NCBI GenBank assembly: GCA_903903935.1 | Contig: CAIVAX010000455.1 | Span: 1-11,761 of the forward strand | Direction: 5' to 3' | DNA length: 11,761 bases | Source: an uncultured Hyphomicrobiales bacterium | GTDB lineage: Bacteria; Pseudomonadota; Alphaproteobacteria; Rhizobiales; Beijerinckiaceae | Shown here: positions 1 through 6,470 of the stretch, piece by piece | Numbering within the stretch: the stretch's first letter is position 1 | Layout: every line of letters begins with the position of its first letter | The notes under the pieces: model-generated | The model's input: the letters and a program-made list of their open reading frames with translations, nothing else | Told to the model about the DNA's origin: nothing | The model's database searches: none | Program-made: the position numbers and the translations under genes

Positions 1-892
1 GCAAATGACGAAACATAATACGCGCATCCGATAGACCCAAAGCACGCGCCGCATTCACATATTCAAAATTACGCGCGCGCAGAAATTCGGCCCTCACCAC
101 ATGCACCAGCGACACCCATGAGAACAACAAGAGGATGAAGAGCAGGACAAAGAAACTGGGCGTGATGATCGACGAAACAATGATCAGCAAATAGAGATGC
201 GGCAATGAGGACCAGATCTCAATGAAGCGCTGGAAGATGAGATCCGTCCAGCCGCCAAAATAACCCTGCACAGCACCTGCCAGAATACCTACAATTGAAG
301 AGATGAGTGCCAAAGTGAGCCCGAAGAGCAAAGAAATGCGAAACCCATAAATGAGGCGGGCAAGCACATCGCGGCCCTGATCATCCGTGCCCAGCCAATT
401 CATTTCCAGCGCCGAGCAGTTTGCCGCTCCTTGCGCCATTTGCTTTTTCTCAAGCGCTTTCTCGCATTGCGCTTGCGTCAACAGCCAAGTGGGCGGCGAG
501 GGGGCTGGCGTAGGCAGATCCAGATTATGGCTGCGATAAGAAAAGCGGATCATCGGCCAGATCATCCAGCCATGCTCACTAATCTCCTGCGCAATATAAG
601 GATCGCGATAATCCGTCTCCGCCAGAAAGCCACCAAATTTCTCTTCCGGATAATCGATCAAGACCGGCGCCAACAGCTCGCCTTTATACAGGGCAAGAAT
701 GGGCCGATCATTGGCGATGAATTCAGCAAATAAAGATGTTAGGAAGAGAACCAGAAAGATCCAAAACGACCAATATCCGCGCCTATTCTTCTCAAAATTG
801 GTAAGCCTTCGCTGATTGACCGGCGAGAGCTTGAGCAAGCCTTTGCGTGGCAGAGCGGGCGCCAAGACAGGTTGAGAATGAAGAGTGCTCAT
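1..892 (-). CDS. yejE: Peptide ABC transporter permease YejE, C-terminus off the left edge
   Basis: Inner-membrane permease of the YejABEF importer; with YejB it would form the channel for peptide-like substrates. About 297 residues are readable from an ATG at 892-890, one base after the yejB stop, which suggests translational coupling. A first membrane segment lies near residues 42-60 (WSFWIFLVLFLTSLFAEF). A long periplasmic stretch follows, and the conserved core begins near residue 165 with the family signature WLGTDDQGRDVLARL. Membrane helices continue through LLFGLTLALISSIVGILAGA. The cut falls inside the cytoplasmic EAA loop (RNFEYVNAARALGLSDARI), the contact to the ATPase. Judging from the family, roughly 75-85 C-terminal residues are missing because of the window edge, not because of a mutation. 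A weak GGGG ribosome site sits in the end of yejB. Confidence 0.93.
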   Translation of the reverse strand, partial: MSTLHSQPVLAPALPRKGLLKLSPVNQRRLTNFEKNRRGYWSFWIFLVLFLTSLFAEFIANDRPILALYKGELLAPVLIDYPEEKFGGFLAETDYRDPYIAQEISEHGWMIWPMIRFSYRSHNLDLPTPAPSPPTWLLTQAQCEKALEKKQMAQGAANCSALEMNWLGTDDQGRDVLARLIYGFRISLLFGLTLALISSIVGILAGAVQGYFGGWTDLIFQRFIEIWSSLPHLYLLIIVSSIITPSFFVLLFILLLFSWVSLVHVVRAEFLRARNFEYVNAARALGLSDARIMFRHL

Positions 893-893
893 C

Positions 894-1988
894 TCAAGCC
901 CCGCGCGTTTCAAAATCAATGCGCGGATCAATCCACATATAAGTGAGATCAGATAGCAGATTGACGACAAGACCGAGCAGCGAAAAAATATAAAGATTGG
1001 CGAAGACCACCGGATAATCGCGATTGATGATGGATTCAAACGACAAGAGCCCCAAGCCATCAAGCGAGAAAATACTCTCGATCAGCAGCGAGCCGGTAAA
1101 GAAAGCACTGATAAAAGCCCCCGGAAACCCCGAGACTACAATCAGCATAGCATTGCGAAAGACATGGCCATAAAGCACATGTGTCTCGCTCAAGCCCTTC
1201 ATGCGCGCTGTCATCACATATTGCTTGCTGATCTCATCGAGAAAAGAATTTTTAGTCAGAAAGGTCGAAGTGGCAAAAGCACCAATCGCCATGGATGTGA
1301 CGGGCAGAATAATATGCCAAAGATAATCAGCTATTTTTTGTGGCCAGCTCAGAGCAGCAAATCCCTCCGATGTTAGCCCCCGCAGTGGAAAGATCTGCCA
1401 GAAGGATCCGCCTGCAAACAGCACGATCAGTAAAATGGCAAACAAAAAGCTTGGGATCGCATAGCCGATAATCACAATCGCAGAGGTCCATGTATCAAAG
1501 CGCGAGCCATCGCGCACCGCTTTGCTAATCCCCAAAGGAATCGAGATCAGATAAGACAATAAGGTCATCCATAAACCAAGACTGATCGAGACCGGCAATT
1601 TATCTGCGATCAGCTTCACTACAGACGTGTCACGAAAATAGGATTTGCCAAAATCAAACATGGCATAATTGCGCATCATCAATAAAAATCGTTCTGAGGC
1701 AGGCCGATCAAATCCAAATTGCTTTTCTAACTCGGCAATGAATTTGGGATCCAAGCCCTGCGCCCCGCGATAGCGCGAATCCAATGCCTGCGATTGTGTA
1801 TTGGCGCCAAGATCATTGCCCCCGCCACTAAAGCGGGCGCCAGCCCCCGAATCCAAGCCTTGCAATTGCGCGAGCACGCGCTCCACCGGCCCGCCCGGCG
1901 CAAATTGCACAATGACGAAAGAGATCAGCAAAATTCCGAATATCGTCGGAATCATCAGCAGAATGCGGCGGGCGAGATAAGCGAACAT
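894..1988 (-). CDS. yejB: Peptide ABC transporter permease YejB
   Basis: Second inner-membrane permease of the Yej importer (binding-protein-dependent transport, DppB/OppB type), 364 residues. Residues 1-30 are the first membrane helix, followed by the family motif [10 protein letters not shown]. Residues about 45-80 form a Gly/Ser/Asn-rich periplasmic insert, which I recall as common in alphaproteobacterial YejB. The core includes [11 protein letters not shown] (91-101), FDFGKSYF (111-118) and helices at about 137-155, 168-192 and 225-245. The EAA loop is at about 259-290 ([22 protein letters not shown]). The C-terminus carries the typical [10 protein letters not shown]. The ATG at 1988-1986 is preceded by AAGGA about five bases upstream. 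The gene lies 53 bases after yejA and one base before yejE, so all three are probably one operon. In E. coli the system imports microcin C; in rhizobia and Brucella it has been linked to peptide uptake and antimicrobial peptide resistance. The substrate here is unknown. Confidence 0.95.
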   Translation of the reverse strand: MFAYLARRILLMIPTIFGILLISFVIVQFAPGGPVERVLAQLQGLDSGAGARFSGGGNDLGANTQSQALDSRYRGAQGLDPKFIAELEKQFGFDRPASERFLLMMRNYAMFDFGKSYFRDTSVVKLIADKLPVSISLGLWMTLLSYLISIPLGISKAVRDGSRFDTWTSAIVIIGYAIPSFLFAILLIVLFAGGSFWQIFPLRGLTSEGFAALSWPQKIADYLWHIILPVTSMAIGAFATSTFLTKNSFLDEISKQYVMTARMKGLSETHVLYGHVFRNAMLIVVSGFPGAFISAFFTGSLLIESIFSLDGLGLLSFESIINRDYPVVFANLYIFSLLGLVVNLLSDLTYMWIDPRIDFETRGA

Positions 1989-2041
1989 GCAGTCCTTAGT
2001 GTATGAAAGAAGAGGATCGAGTCAGATAGAGAAAGGGGTGA

Positions 2042-3901
2042 TTACAGGCCGATACGTTTGGCTTTTTCACTATCCCACCACCAAGTCGAGGTAGCGCCGG
2101 TCGAAAATTTCGGCGCCACATCCGGCCTTGCAAACACGTCCCAATGAGCCAGCAGAGAATTTTGACGATACCACATCGGCACCCAATAGCGACCCGCCCG
2201 CAACACGCGATCCAGCACACGGCACAGCACATTCAATTGCGCCCGATTATCGACACGCGCGATTTTTTCAATCAATTCATCCACCACAGGATCCGCAACG
2301 CCTGCCATATTGCGTGATCCGGGCGTTGCAGCCGCCTGCGAGCCATAGACAATGCGCAATTCATCCCCCGGCGTACGCGCGCCGCCCAGCGCCATAGTCA
2401 TCACGTCAAAGTCAAAAGCATCGAGCCGACGCTTATATTGTGCCGAATCCACCTGACGAATGCGCGTCTCAATTCCAAGCTTGCGCAGATTGGCTTGGAA
2501 GGGCTCAGTATGAGGAATGAGCGCGCCAGAGGAATCGAGAAATTCAAATTCAAAAGCCTGCCCATCGGGCAATTTCAACTTAGTGCCCTCGCGCTTGCAG
2601 CCAGCCGCACGCAAGAGTTCATCGGCACGGCGCAGCAAATTGCGATCGGAGCCAGACCCATCGGAGACCGGCGGAACCCAAGGCTCGTTGAACACTTCCT
2701 CAGATACTTTGCCACGAAACGGCTCGAGCAGTGCGAGCTCCTGCGCATCAGGCTTGCCCTTAGCCTTCATCTCGAAATTTTCAAAATATGAGGTTAGGCG
2801 TTGATAGGCCGAATACATAATGTTTTTGTTCGTCCACTCAAAGTCAAACGCATAGCCGATCGCCTCCCGAATGCGCGGATCGCGAAATTGCGGGCGGCGT
2901 GTATTGAATATCCAACCCTGCGTGCCGACCGGCAGGCCACTGGGCAATTCTTCCTTTTTCACGCGCCCTTCGCGCACAGCAGGAAAATCATATCCCGTTG
3001 CCCATTGGCGCGCGGTATATTCTTCGACAAAATTCAGCTGACCCGATTTGAACGCCTCAAAGGCAACTTGCCGCTCGCGAAAATATTCATAGCGCAGACG
3101 ATCAAAATTATTGGTGCCAATATTTACCGGCAGATCAGCGCCCCAATAATTTTTGACGCGCTCAAATTCAACAAAGCGGCCTTGCTCGAATTTGGATAAA
3201 CGATAAGGCCCCGAGCCCAAGGGCGCTTCTAGTGTTGAGGCTTCAAAATCGCGCGTGGCCCAATAGGCGCTCGAAAAGATCGGCAAAGAGCCAATCACCA
3301 AATGCAAATCGCGGCTACGATTGGGGCTAAAGCGCACCAGCACGACATCGTCTGACTCCGCCTCAGCACTGACCATTTCGCTCAATATGCTGCGATAAAC
3401 CGGATGCCCCTTTGTCTTTAAAATCATTAGCGAGAAGGCAACATCCCGGGCGCGCACAGGTGAGCCATCATGAAACCGCGCTTCGGGGCGCAGATCAAAC
3501 CAATAAACCAGCTTATCGGCCGAGGTGCGCACTTGATGCGCCAACAGGCCATAAGCAGCGCCGGGTTCATCGGCCGAGCCCGCCATCAAACTATCAAAGG
3601 TCGCGTCCATGCCCGCCGCGCCATCGCCTTTGAACACATAAATGTTGAAGGTGTCGAAGGTCTCAAAATTCTGATTGCCCGATGTGTTGTAAATCTGAAT
3701 CATCAAGCTGCCGCCCTTGGGCGCTTTGGGATTCACATAACGGAAATGTTTGAAATCGAGCGCCTCGGCCAATTCACCAAAGGTTGAGAACCCATGGGCT
3801 TTTGTCTGGCCGTCTTGTGCCTGCGCCCGCAGCGGCGCTAGCACACCAGCACCCAAAGCACCCACACCTATTCTCAGAGTTGAACGACGCGAATAGTCCA
3901 T
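2042..3901 (-). CDS. yejA: Periplasmic peptide-binding protein YejA (SBP family 5)
   Basis: Extracytoplasmic solute-binding protein that would deliver peptide-like ligands to YejB/YejE, 619 residues, the usual size for YejA. The N-terminus has a twin-arginine-like signal (SRRSTLR at 4-10), a Gly/Ala/Leu core and a likely cleavage after AQA at residue 28. The mature start carries the YejA signature FKHFRYVNPKAPKGGSL. Family-5 features follow: RPEARFHDGSPVRARDVAFS, LGSGPYRL near 230, and GWIFNTRRPQFRDPRIREAIG, which in this family lines the ligand cavity between the lobes. The protein ends in a Trp-rich tail (STWWWDSEKAKRIGL). The ATG at 3901-3899 has a good ribosome site (GGGGAAG). It is the first gene of yejA-yejB-yejE. 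The family identification is firm; the ligand is not known. Confidence 0.94.
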   Translation of the reverse strand: MDYSRRSTLRIGVGALGAGVLAPLRAQAQDGQTKAHGFSTFGELAEALDFKHFRYVNPKAPKGGSLMIQIYNTSGNQNFETFDTFNIYVFKGDGAAGMDATFDSLMAGSADEPGAAYGLLAHQVRTSADKLVYWFDLRPEARFHDGSPVRARDVAFSLMILKTKGHPVYRSILSEMVSAEAESDDVVLVRFSPNRSRDLHLVIGSLPIFSSAYWATRDFEASTLEAPLGSGPYRLSKFEQGRFVEFERVKNYWGADLPVNIGTNNFDRLRYEYFRERQVAFEAFKSGQLNFVEEYTARQWATGYDFPAVREGRVKKEELPSGLPVGTQGWIFNTRRPQFRDPRIREAIGYAFDFEWTNKNIMYSAYQRLTSYFENFEMKAKGKPDAQELALLEPFRGKVSEEVFNEPWVPPVSDGSGSDRNLLRRADELLRAAGCKREGTKLKLPDGQAFEFEFLDSSGALIPHTEPFQANLRKLGIETRIRQVDSAQYKRRLDAFDFDVMTMALGGARTPGDELRIVYGSQAAATPGSRNMAGVADPVVDELIEKIARVDNRAQLNVLCRVLDRVLRAGRYWVPMWYRQNSLLAHWDVFARPDVAPKFSTGATSTWWWDSEKAKRIGL

Positions 3902-3954
3902 CAGCTTCCCCGCAATGGCGACACGCTCAGCACAGCCTCACATGATTCGGCCTG

Positions 3955-3960
3955 ATTATG
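3955..3960 (-). promoter_or_regulatory. Possible -10 element for the yej operon
   Basis: Read on the minus strand, CATAAT lies about 54 bases upstream of the yejA start and differs from the sigma-70 consensus TATAAT at one position. I find no good -35 hexamer at 16-18 bases; the best has three matches. The call rests on position and the one hexamer only. Confidence 0.22.
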
Positions 3961-3988
3961 TCGCTTTTTTGCAAGCTCGCCAGTCTTT

Positions 3989-4032
3989 GTCGTCAACAAA
4001 GAAAAGGCTGGTCGCCAACAAAGAAAAGGCCG
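3989..4032. repeat. Tandem duplication of 22 bp next to the cytochrome c terminator
   Basis: Positions 3989-4010 and 4011-4032 are two head-to-tail copies of a 22-base unit that differ at two positions, both T/C. They share the core CAACAAAGAAAAGGC at 3994-4008 and 4016-4030. The second copy forms the T-rich tail and part of the distal arm of the terminator at 4019-4047, so the duplication has copied a piece of the terminator towards yejA. Confidence 0.8.
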
Positions 4033-4047
4033 GGCGAACCCGGCCTT
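4019..4047 (-). terminator. Rho-independent terminator of the cytochrome c gene, UUCG loop
   Basis: On the minus strand a perfect 9-bp stem (AAGGCCGGG pairing with CCCGGCCTT, 4026-4034 with 4039-4047) closes a UUCG tetraloop and is followed by TTCTTTG. It begins 25 bases after the cytochrome c stop codon and separates that gene from the yej operon, which is read in the same direction. The loop reads CGAA on the plus strand, so the stable tetraloop exists only in minus-strand RNA. Confidence 0.88.
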
Positions 4048-4071
4048 GATCACGCAGTGCGAGAGGAAGAC

Positions 4072-4614
4072 TTACTTGGCAGGTATCGGGGCTGGTGCAT
4101 CTGACAAAGTGCGCAGATAGGCAAGAATATCAGCACGCTTTTTCGCGTCTTTTTCACCGCCATAGGCCATTTTGGTGCCCTTCACATAGCTGGCGGGGGC
4201 AGTGATGAATTCATTCAAAGCGTTAAACTCCCAAGCTCCGCCCTTGCCCTTCAAAGCCTCGGAATAAGCAAAATCGAGCCCGGCAACTTTTCGGGTCACC
4301 ACACCATAAAGCGGCGGGCCAACCTTGGCTGCCCCACCCTTGTCAAAGCTGTGGCAAGTCGCACAGGGCTTCACAAGCCCTTCGCCACGCTTGGCATCAG
4401 CCGCTGCAAGAAGGGCCGGCAAGGGTTCTGCCGGAGCTGCTGCAGCTGCAGCGCCGCCATGGCCATGTTCCTCAACCGCGCCGGGCAGGTCATAACCAGC
4501 CGCCTTAAGGGGCGCATGCGAGAACAAGCCATCAGAAAACAGGCCCAGACCCATCACAAACAGCAAAGTGCCTAGCACCGCGCCAGATATCTTATTGAAC
4601 TCAAAGGAATCCAT
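4072..4614 (-). CDS. cycM: Membrane-anchored class I cytochrome c (CycM/c552-like)
   Basis: Electron carrier of 180 residues, probably held at the periplasmic face of the inner membrane and passing electrons to a terminal oxidase. Residues about 10-31 form an uncleaved membrane anchor (ISGAVLGTLLFVMGLGLFSD). An Ala/His/Pro-rich linker follows at about 48-70. The haem domain has CATCH at 84-88 (covalent haem, His88 axial), VGPPLYGV, and a likely axial methionine at 149 in YVKGTKMAYGG, ending with the helix ADILAYLRTL. I chose the ATG at 4614-4612: AGGAG lies nine bases upstream and the protein then starts just before the anchor. The frame stays open to 5013, but that extension is basic, low in similarity to anything I know, and overlaps the kdsB start. 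The gene is divergent from kdsB, as in many Rhizobiales. The symbol is by family resemblance. Confidence 0.88.
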   Translation of the reverse strand: MDSFEFNKISGAVLGTLLFVMGLGLFSDGLFSHAPLKAAGYDLPGAVEEHGHGGAAAAAAPAEPLPALLAAADAKRGEGLVKPCATCHSFDKGGAAKVGPPLYGVVTRKVAGLDFAYSEALKGKGGAWEFNALNEFITAPASYVKGTKMAYGGEKDAKKRADILAYLRTLSDAPAPIPAK

Positions 4615-4834
4615 GCCTTTCGGCTCCTGGTTAAATCCAACACTGAGGGTCGGAAAAAGGCTTCCGGCACCGGTTTTCGCCTGCGCATCATTTGCAAGGC
4701 GCCTCGAGGCGTTGATTAACCGCTTTGCGCCCCGCTTGGCAACACGTATAAACGAATGAGTTTGATACTTTTTGTCAGCATCCCCGCCGGCCCGCCCGGT
4801 CTCGGCCCGGATCGGACAGAGATCCGGAAACCGA
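4615..4834. promoter_or_regulatory. Divergent control region between the cytochrome c gene and kdsB
   Basis: This 220-base gap must hold both promoters. For kdsB, TATAAA at 4747-4752 matches a -10 at five of six positions, with TTGCGC at 4725-4730 as a weak -35 sixteen bases away. For the cytochrome c gene, TTGCCA on the minus strand (4742-4737) resembles a -35, but no good -10 follows at 17 bases. A perfect 12-bp palindrome (CGCCTCGAGGCG) lies at 4700-4711 between the two, and a 7-bp hairpin sits at 4807-4827 before kdsB. The promoter hexamers are weak calls. Confidence 0.4.
4807..4827 (+). promoter_or_regulatory. Hairpin over the ribosome-binding site of kdsB
   Basis: CCGGATC (4807-4813) and GATCCGG (4821-4827) are perfect complements with the 7-base loop GGACAGA. 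The only purine-rich bases at a usable distance from the kdsB ATG (GGA at 4826-4828) lie in or beside the 3' arm, so the folded RNA would hide them. The hairpin itself is certain; a regulatory role is inference. Confidence 0.45.
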
Positions 4835-5572
4835 ATGTCGAACCCCATTGTGCTGGTCCCGGCCCGCTTGGCCTCTACCCGCTTGCCAAATAAGCCTCTG
4901 GCAGACCTCCATGGCGAGCCGATGATTGTACATGTCTGGCGCCGGGCGATTGAGGCCGATGTCGGCCCTGTGCTGGTGGCCGCCGATTCCCCCGCCATTG
5001 TTGAGGCGATCACGGCCAGAGGCGGTCAGGCTGTTTTGACCGGACTACATCATCAATCCGGCTCGGATCGCATTTTTGAAGCCATCAGCCGCTTTGATCC
5101 TGATCAGCGACATGATGTGGTGATCAATGTGCAAGGTGATCTGCCCACCATAGAACCAGCGCCCGTGCGCGCCGCCCTCAAGCCCTTGGACAATCCGCTC
5201 GTCGACATCGCCACTCTGGCCTGTGTCATCACCCGCGAAGACGAGCGCACCAATCCCAATGTTGTAAAGGTCGTGGGCACACAGATTGCGCCCGATCTCT
5301 TGCGCGCGCTTTATTTCACCCGCGCCAGCGCACCCTATGGGGATGGCCCTTTGCTGCATCACATCGGCCTTTATGCGTATCGGCGTGCCAGCCTCTCGCG
5401 CTTCGTCAGCCTGCCACCCTCCCCGCTTGAGCAAAGAGAAAAGCTCGAACAATTAAGAGCGCTCGAAGCTGGACTGCGCATTGATGTCGCGCTTGTCGAC
5501 ACCGTGCCCTTAGGTGTCGATACAGCAGAAGATTTGGAGCGCGCCCGCGCAATTTTAGGACAAAGACAGTGA
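4835..5572 (+). CDS. kdsB: 3-deoxy-manno-octulosonate cytidylyltransferase (CMP-Kdo synthetase)
   Basis: Cytosolic enzyme that joins Kdo to CTP to give CMP-Kdo, the donor for the inner core of lipopolysaccharide. It has 245 residues, the normal length. Visible family motifs are the nucleotide-binding [15 protein letters not shown] (8-22), [11 protein letters not shown] (69-79), NVQGDLP (98-104, with Asp102 as the likely metal ligand), [13 protein letters not shown] (175-187) and [18 protein letters not shown] (196-213). The ATG at 4835 is chosen because the conserved domain starts five residues later; an upstream in-frame TTG at 4772 would add 21 residues not seen in the family. The Shine-Dalgarno is weak and partly in a hairpin. 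The stop overlaps the pheA start (GTGA), so the two genes are probably translationally coupled. Confidence 0.95.
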   Translation: MSNPIVLVPARLASTRLPNKPLADLHGEPMIVHVWRRAIEADVGPVLVAADSPAIVEAITARGGQAVLTGLHHQSGSDRIFEAISRFDPDQRHDVVINVQGDLPTIEPAPVRAALKPLDNPLVDIATLACVITREDERTNPNVVKVVGTQIAPDLLRALYFTRASAPYGDGPLLHHIGLYAYRRASLSRFVSLPPSPLEQREKLEQLRALEAGLRIDVALVDTVPLGVDTAEDLERARAILGQRQ

Positions 5573-6429
5573 CAACGAAAATTATAGCCTATCAGGGTGA
5601 ACCTGGTGCCAATTCGCACATCGCTTGCGCTGATGTCTATCCCGACTGGACGCCCATGCCCTGTGCATCGTTTGAAGATGCCTTTGCCGCCATTGCCGAT
5701 GGCACGGCAAGTCTTGGCATGATCCCGATTGAAAATTCAATCGCCGGACGCGTCGCCGATATTCACCATTTTCTGCCAGCCTCCGGCCTGCACATCATCG
5801 GCGAATATTTTCTGCCCATTCATTTTCAATTGATGGCCATCCAATCGGCCTCTCTGCAGACAATCAAATCCGTCTACAGCCATGTGCATGCTCTTGGCCA
5901 ATGCCGCAAGATCACACGTCAACTCGGTCTCACCCCAATTGTCACAGGCGATACAGCTGGCTCGGCACGTGAAGTGGCGCAATGGAATGATCCCACCCGC
6001 GCCTCATTTGCCCCTGCCATGGCGGCCGATATTTATGGCCTGAAAATTCTCGCTCACAATGTGGAAGACGAGACGTATAATACAACGCGCTTTGTCATTC
6101 TCTCCAAAGAGCCGCAATGGGCCAAGCAAGGCACGGGACCGATTCTCACCAGCTTTGTCTTTCGTGTGCGCAATGTGGCTGCCGCTCTTTATAAAGCTCT
6201 GGGTGGTTTTGCTACCAATGGCGTCAATATGACCAAGTTGGAGAGCTATATGGTGGATGGCGAATTCTCAGCCACCCAATTCCTCGCGGATGTCGAAGGC
6301 CATCCTGATGATCCCGCCCTCGCAATGGCGCTGGAGGAACTCGCCTTCTTCTCAAAAGAGGTGCGCATTTTGGGCGTCTATCCCGCCCATCCCTTCCGCG
6401 CCACATTCAACCAATCGGCGCAGGATTAA
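5569..6429 (+). CDS. pheA: Prephenate dehydratase with C-terminal ACT domain
   Basis: Converts prephenate to phenylpyruvate in phenylalanine synthesis; monofunctional, with no chorismate mutase domain. It has 286 residues. The catalytic domain spans about 3-180, with [12 protein letters not shown] (51-62) and the catalytic TRF motif at 173-175 ([10 protein letters not shown]). The ACT domain spans about 193-275 ([20 protein letters not shown], then [12 protein letters not shown]). That domain normally binds phenylalanine for feedback inhibition. Its ESRP-type signature reads ESYM here, which I believe is usual in alphaproteobacteria. Translation starts at GTG (5569-5571), overlapping the kdsB stop by four bases; AGGA lies about eight bases upstream. 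The function is firm. Its pairing with kdsB is positional, not metabolic. Confidence 0.96.
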   Translation: MTTKIIAYQGEPGANSHIACADVYPDWTPMPCASFEDAFAAIADGTASLGMIPIENSIAGRVADIHHFLPASGLHIIGEYFLPIHFQLMAIQSASLQTIKSVYSHVHALGQCRKITRQLGLTPIVTGDTAGSAREVAQWNDPTRASFAPAMAADIYGLKILAHNVEDETYNTTRFVILSKEPQWAKQGTGPILTSFVFRVRNVAAALYKALGGFATNGVNMTKLESYMVDGEFSATQFLADVEGHPDDPALAMALEELAFFSKEVRILGVYPAHPFRATFNQSAQD

Positions 6430-6470
6430 AGGCAGATCATGCGTTTGGCCCATCAAAGCCGGACAAATTA

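Noticed and set aside
1740..1860. Gly/Ser/Asn-rich insert in YejB as a novel domain
   Set aside because: As far as I recall, alphaproteobacterial YejB proteins commonly carry such an insert after the first helix, so it is not unusual.
2128..3787. Several plus-strand open frames opposite yejA
   Set aside because: They are antisense shadows of a well-supported gene with no ribosome sites or family motifs.
4772..4834. An upstream TTG start for kdsB
   Set aside because: It adds 21 residues not seen in the family; the ATG at 4835 starts five residues before the conserved domain.
4615..5013. A 133-residue N-terminal extension of the cytochrome c frame
   Set aside because: It would place a basic, unfamiliar stretch before a clear membrane anchor, overlap the kdsB start on the other strand, and ignore the AGGAG site before the ATG at 4614.
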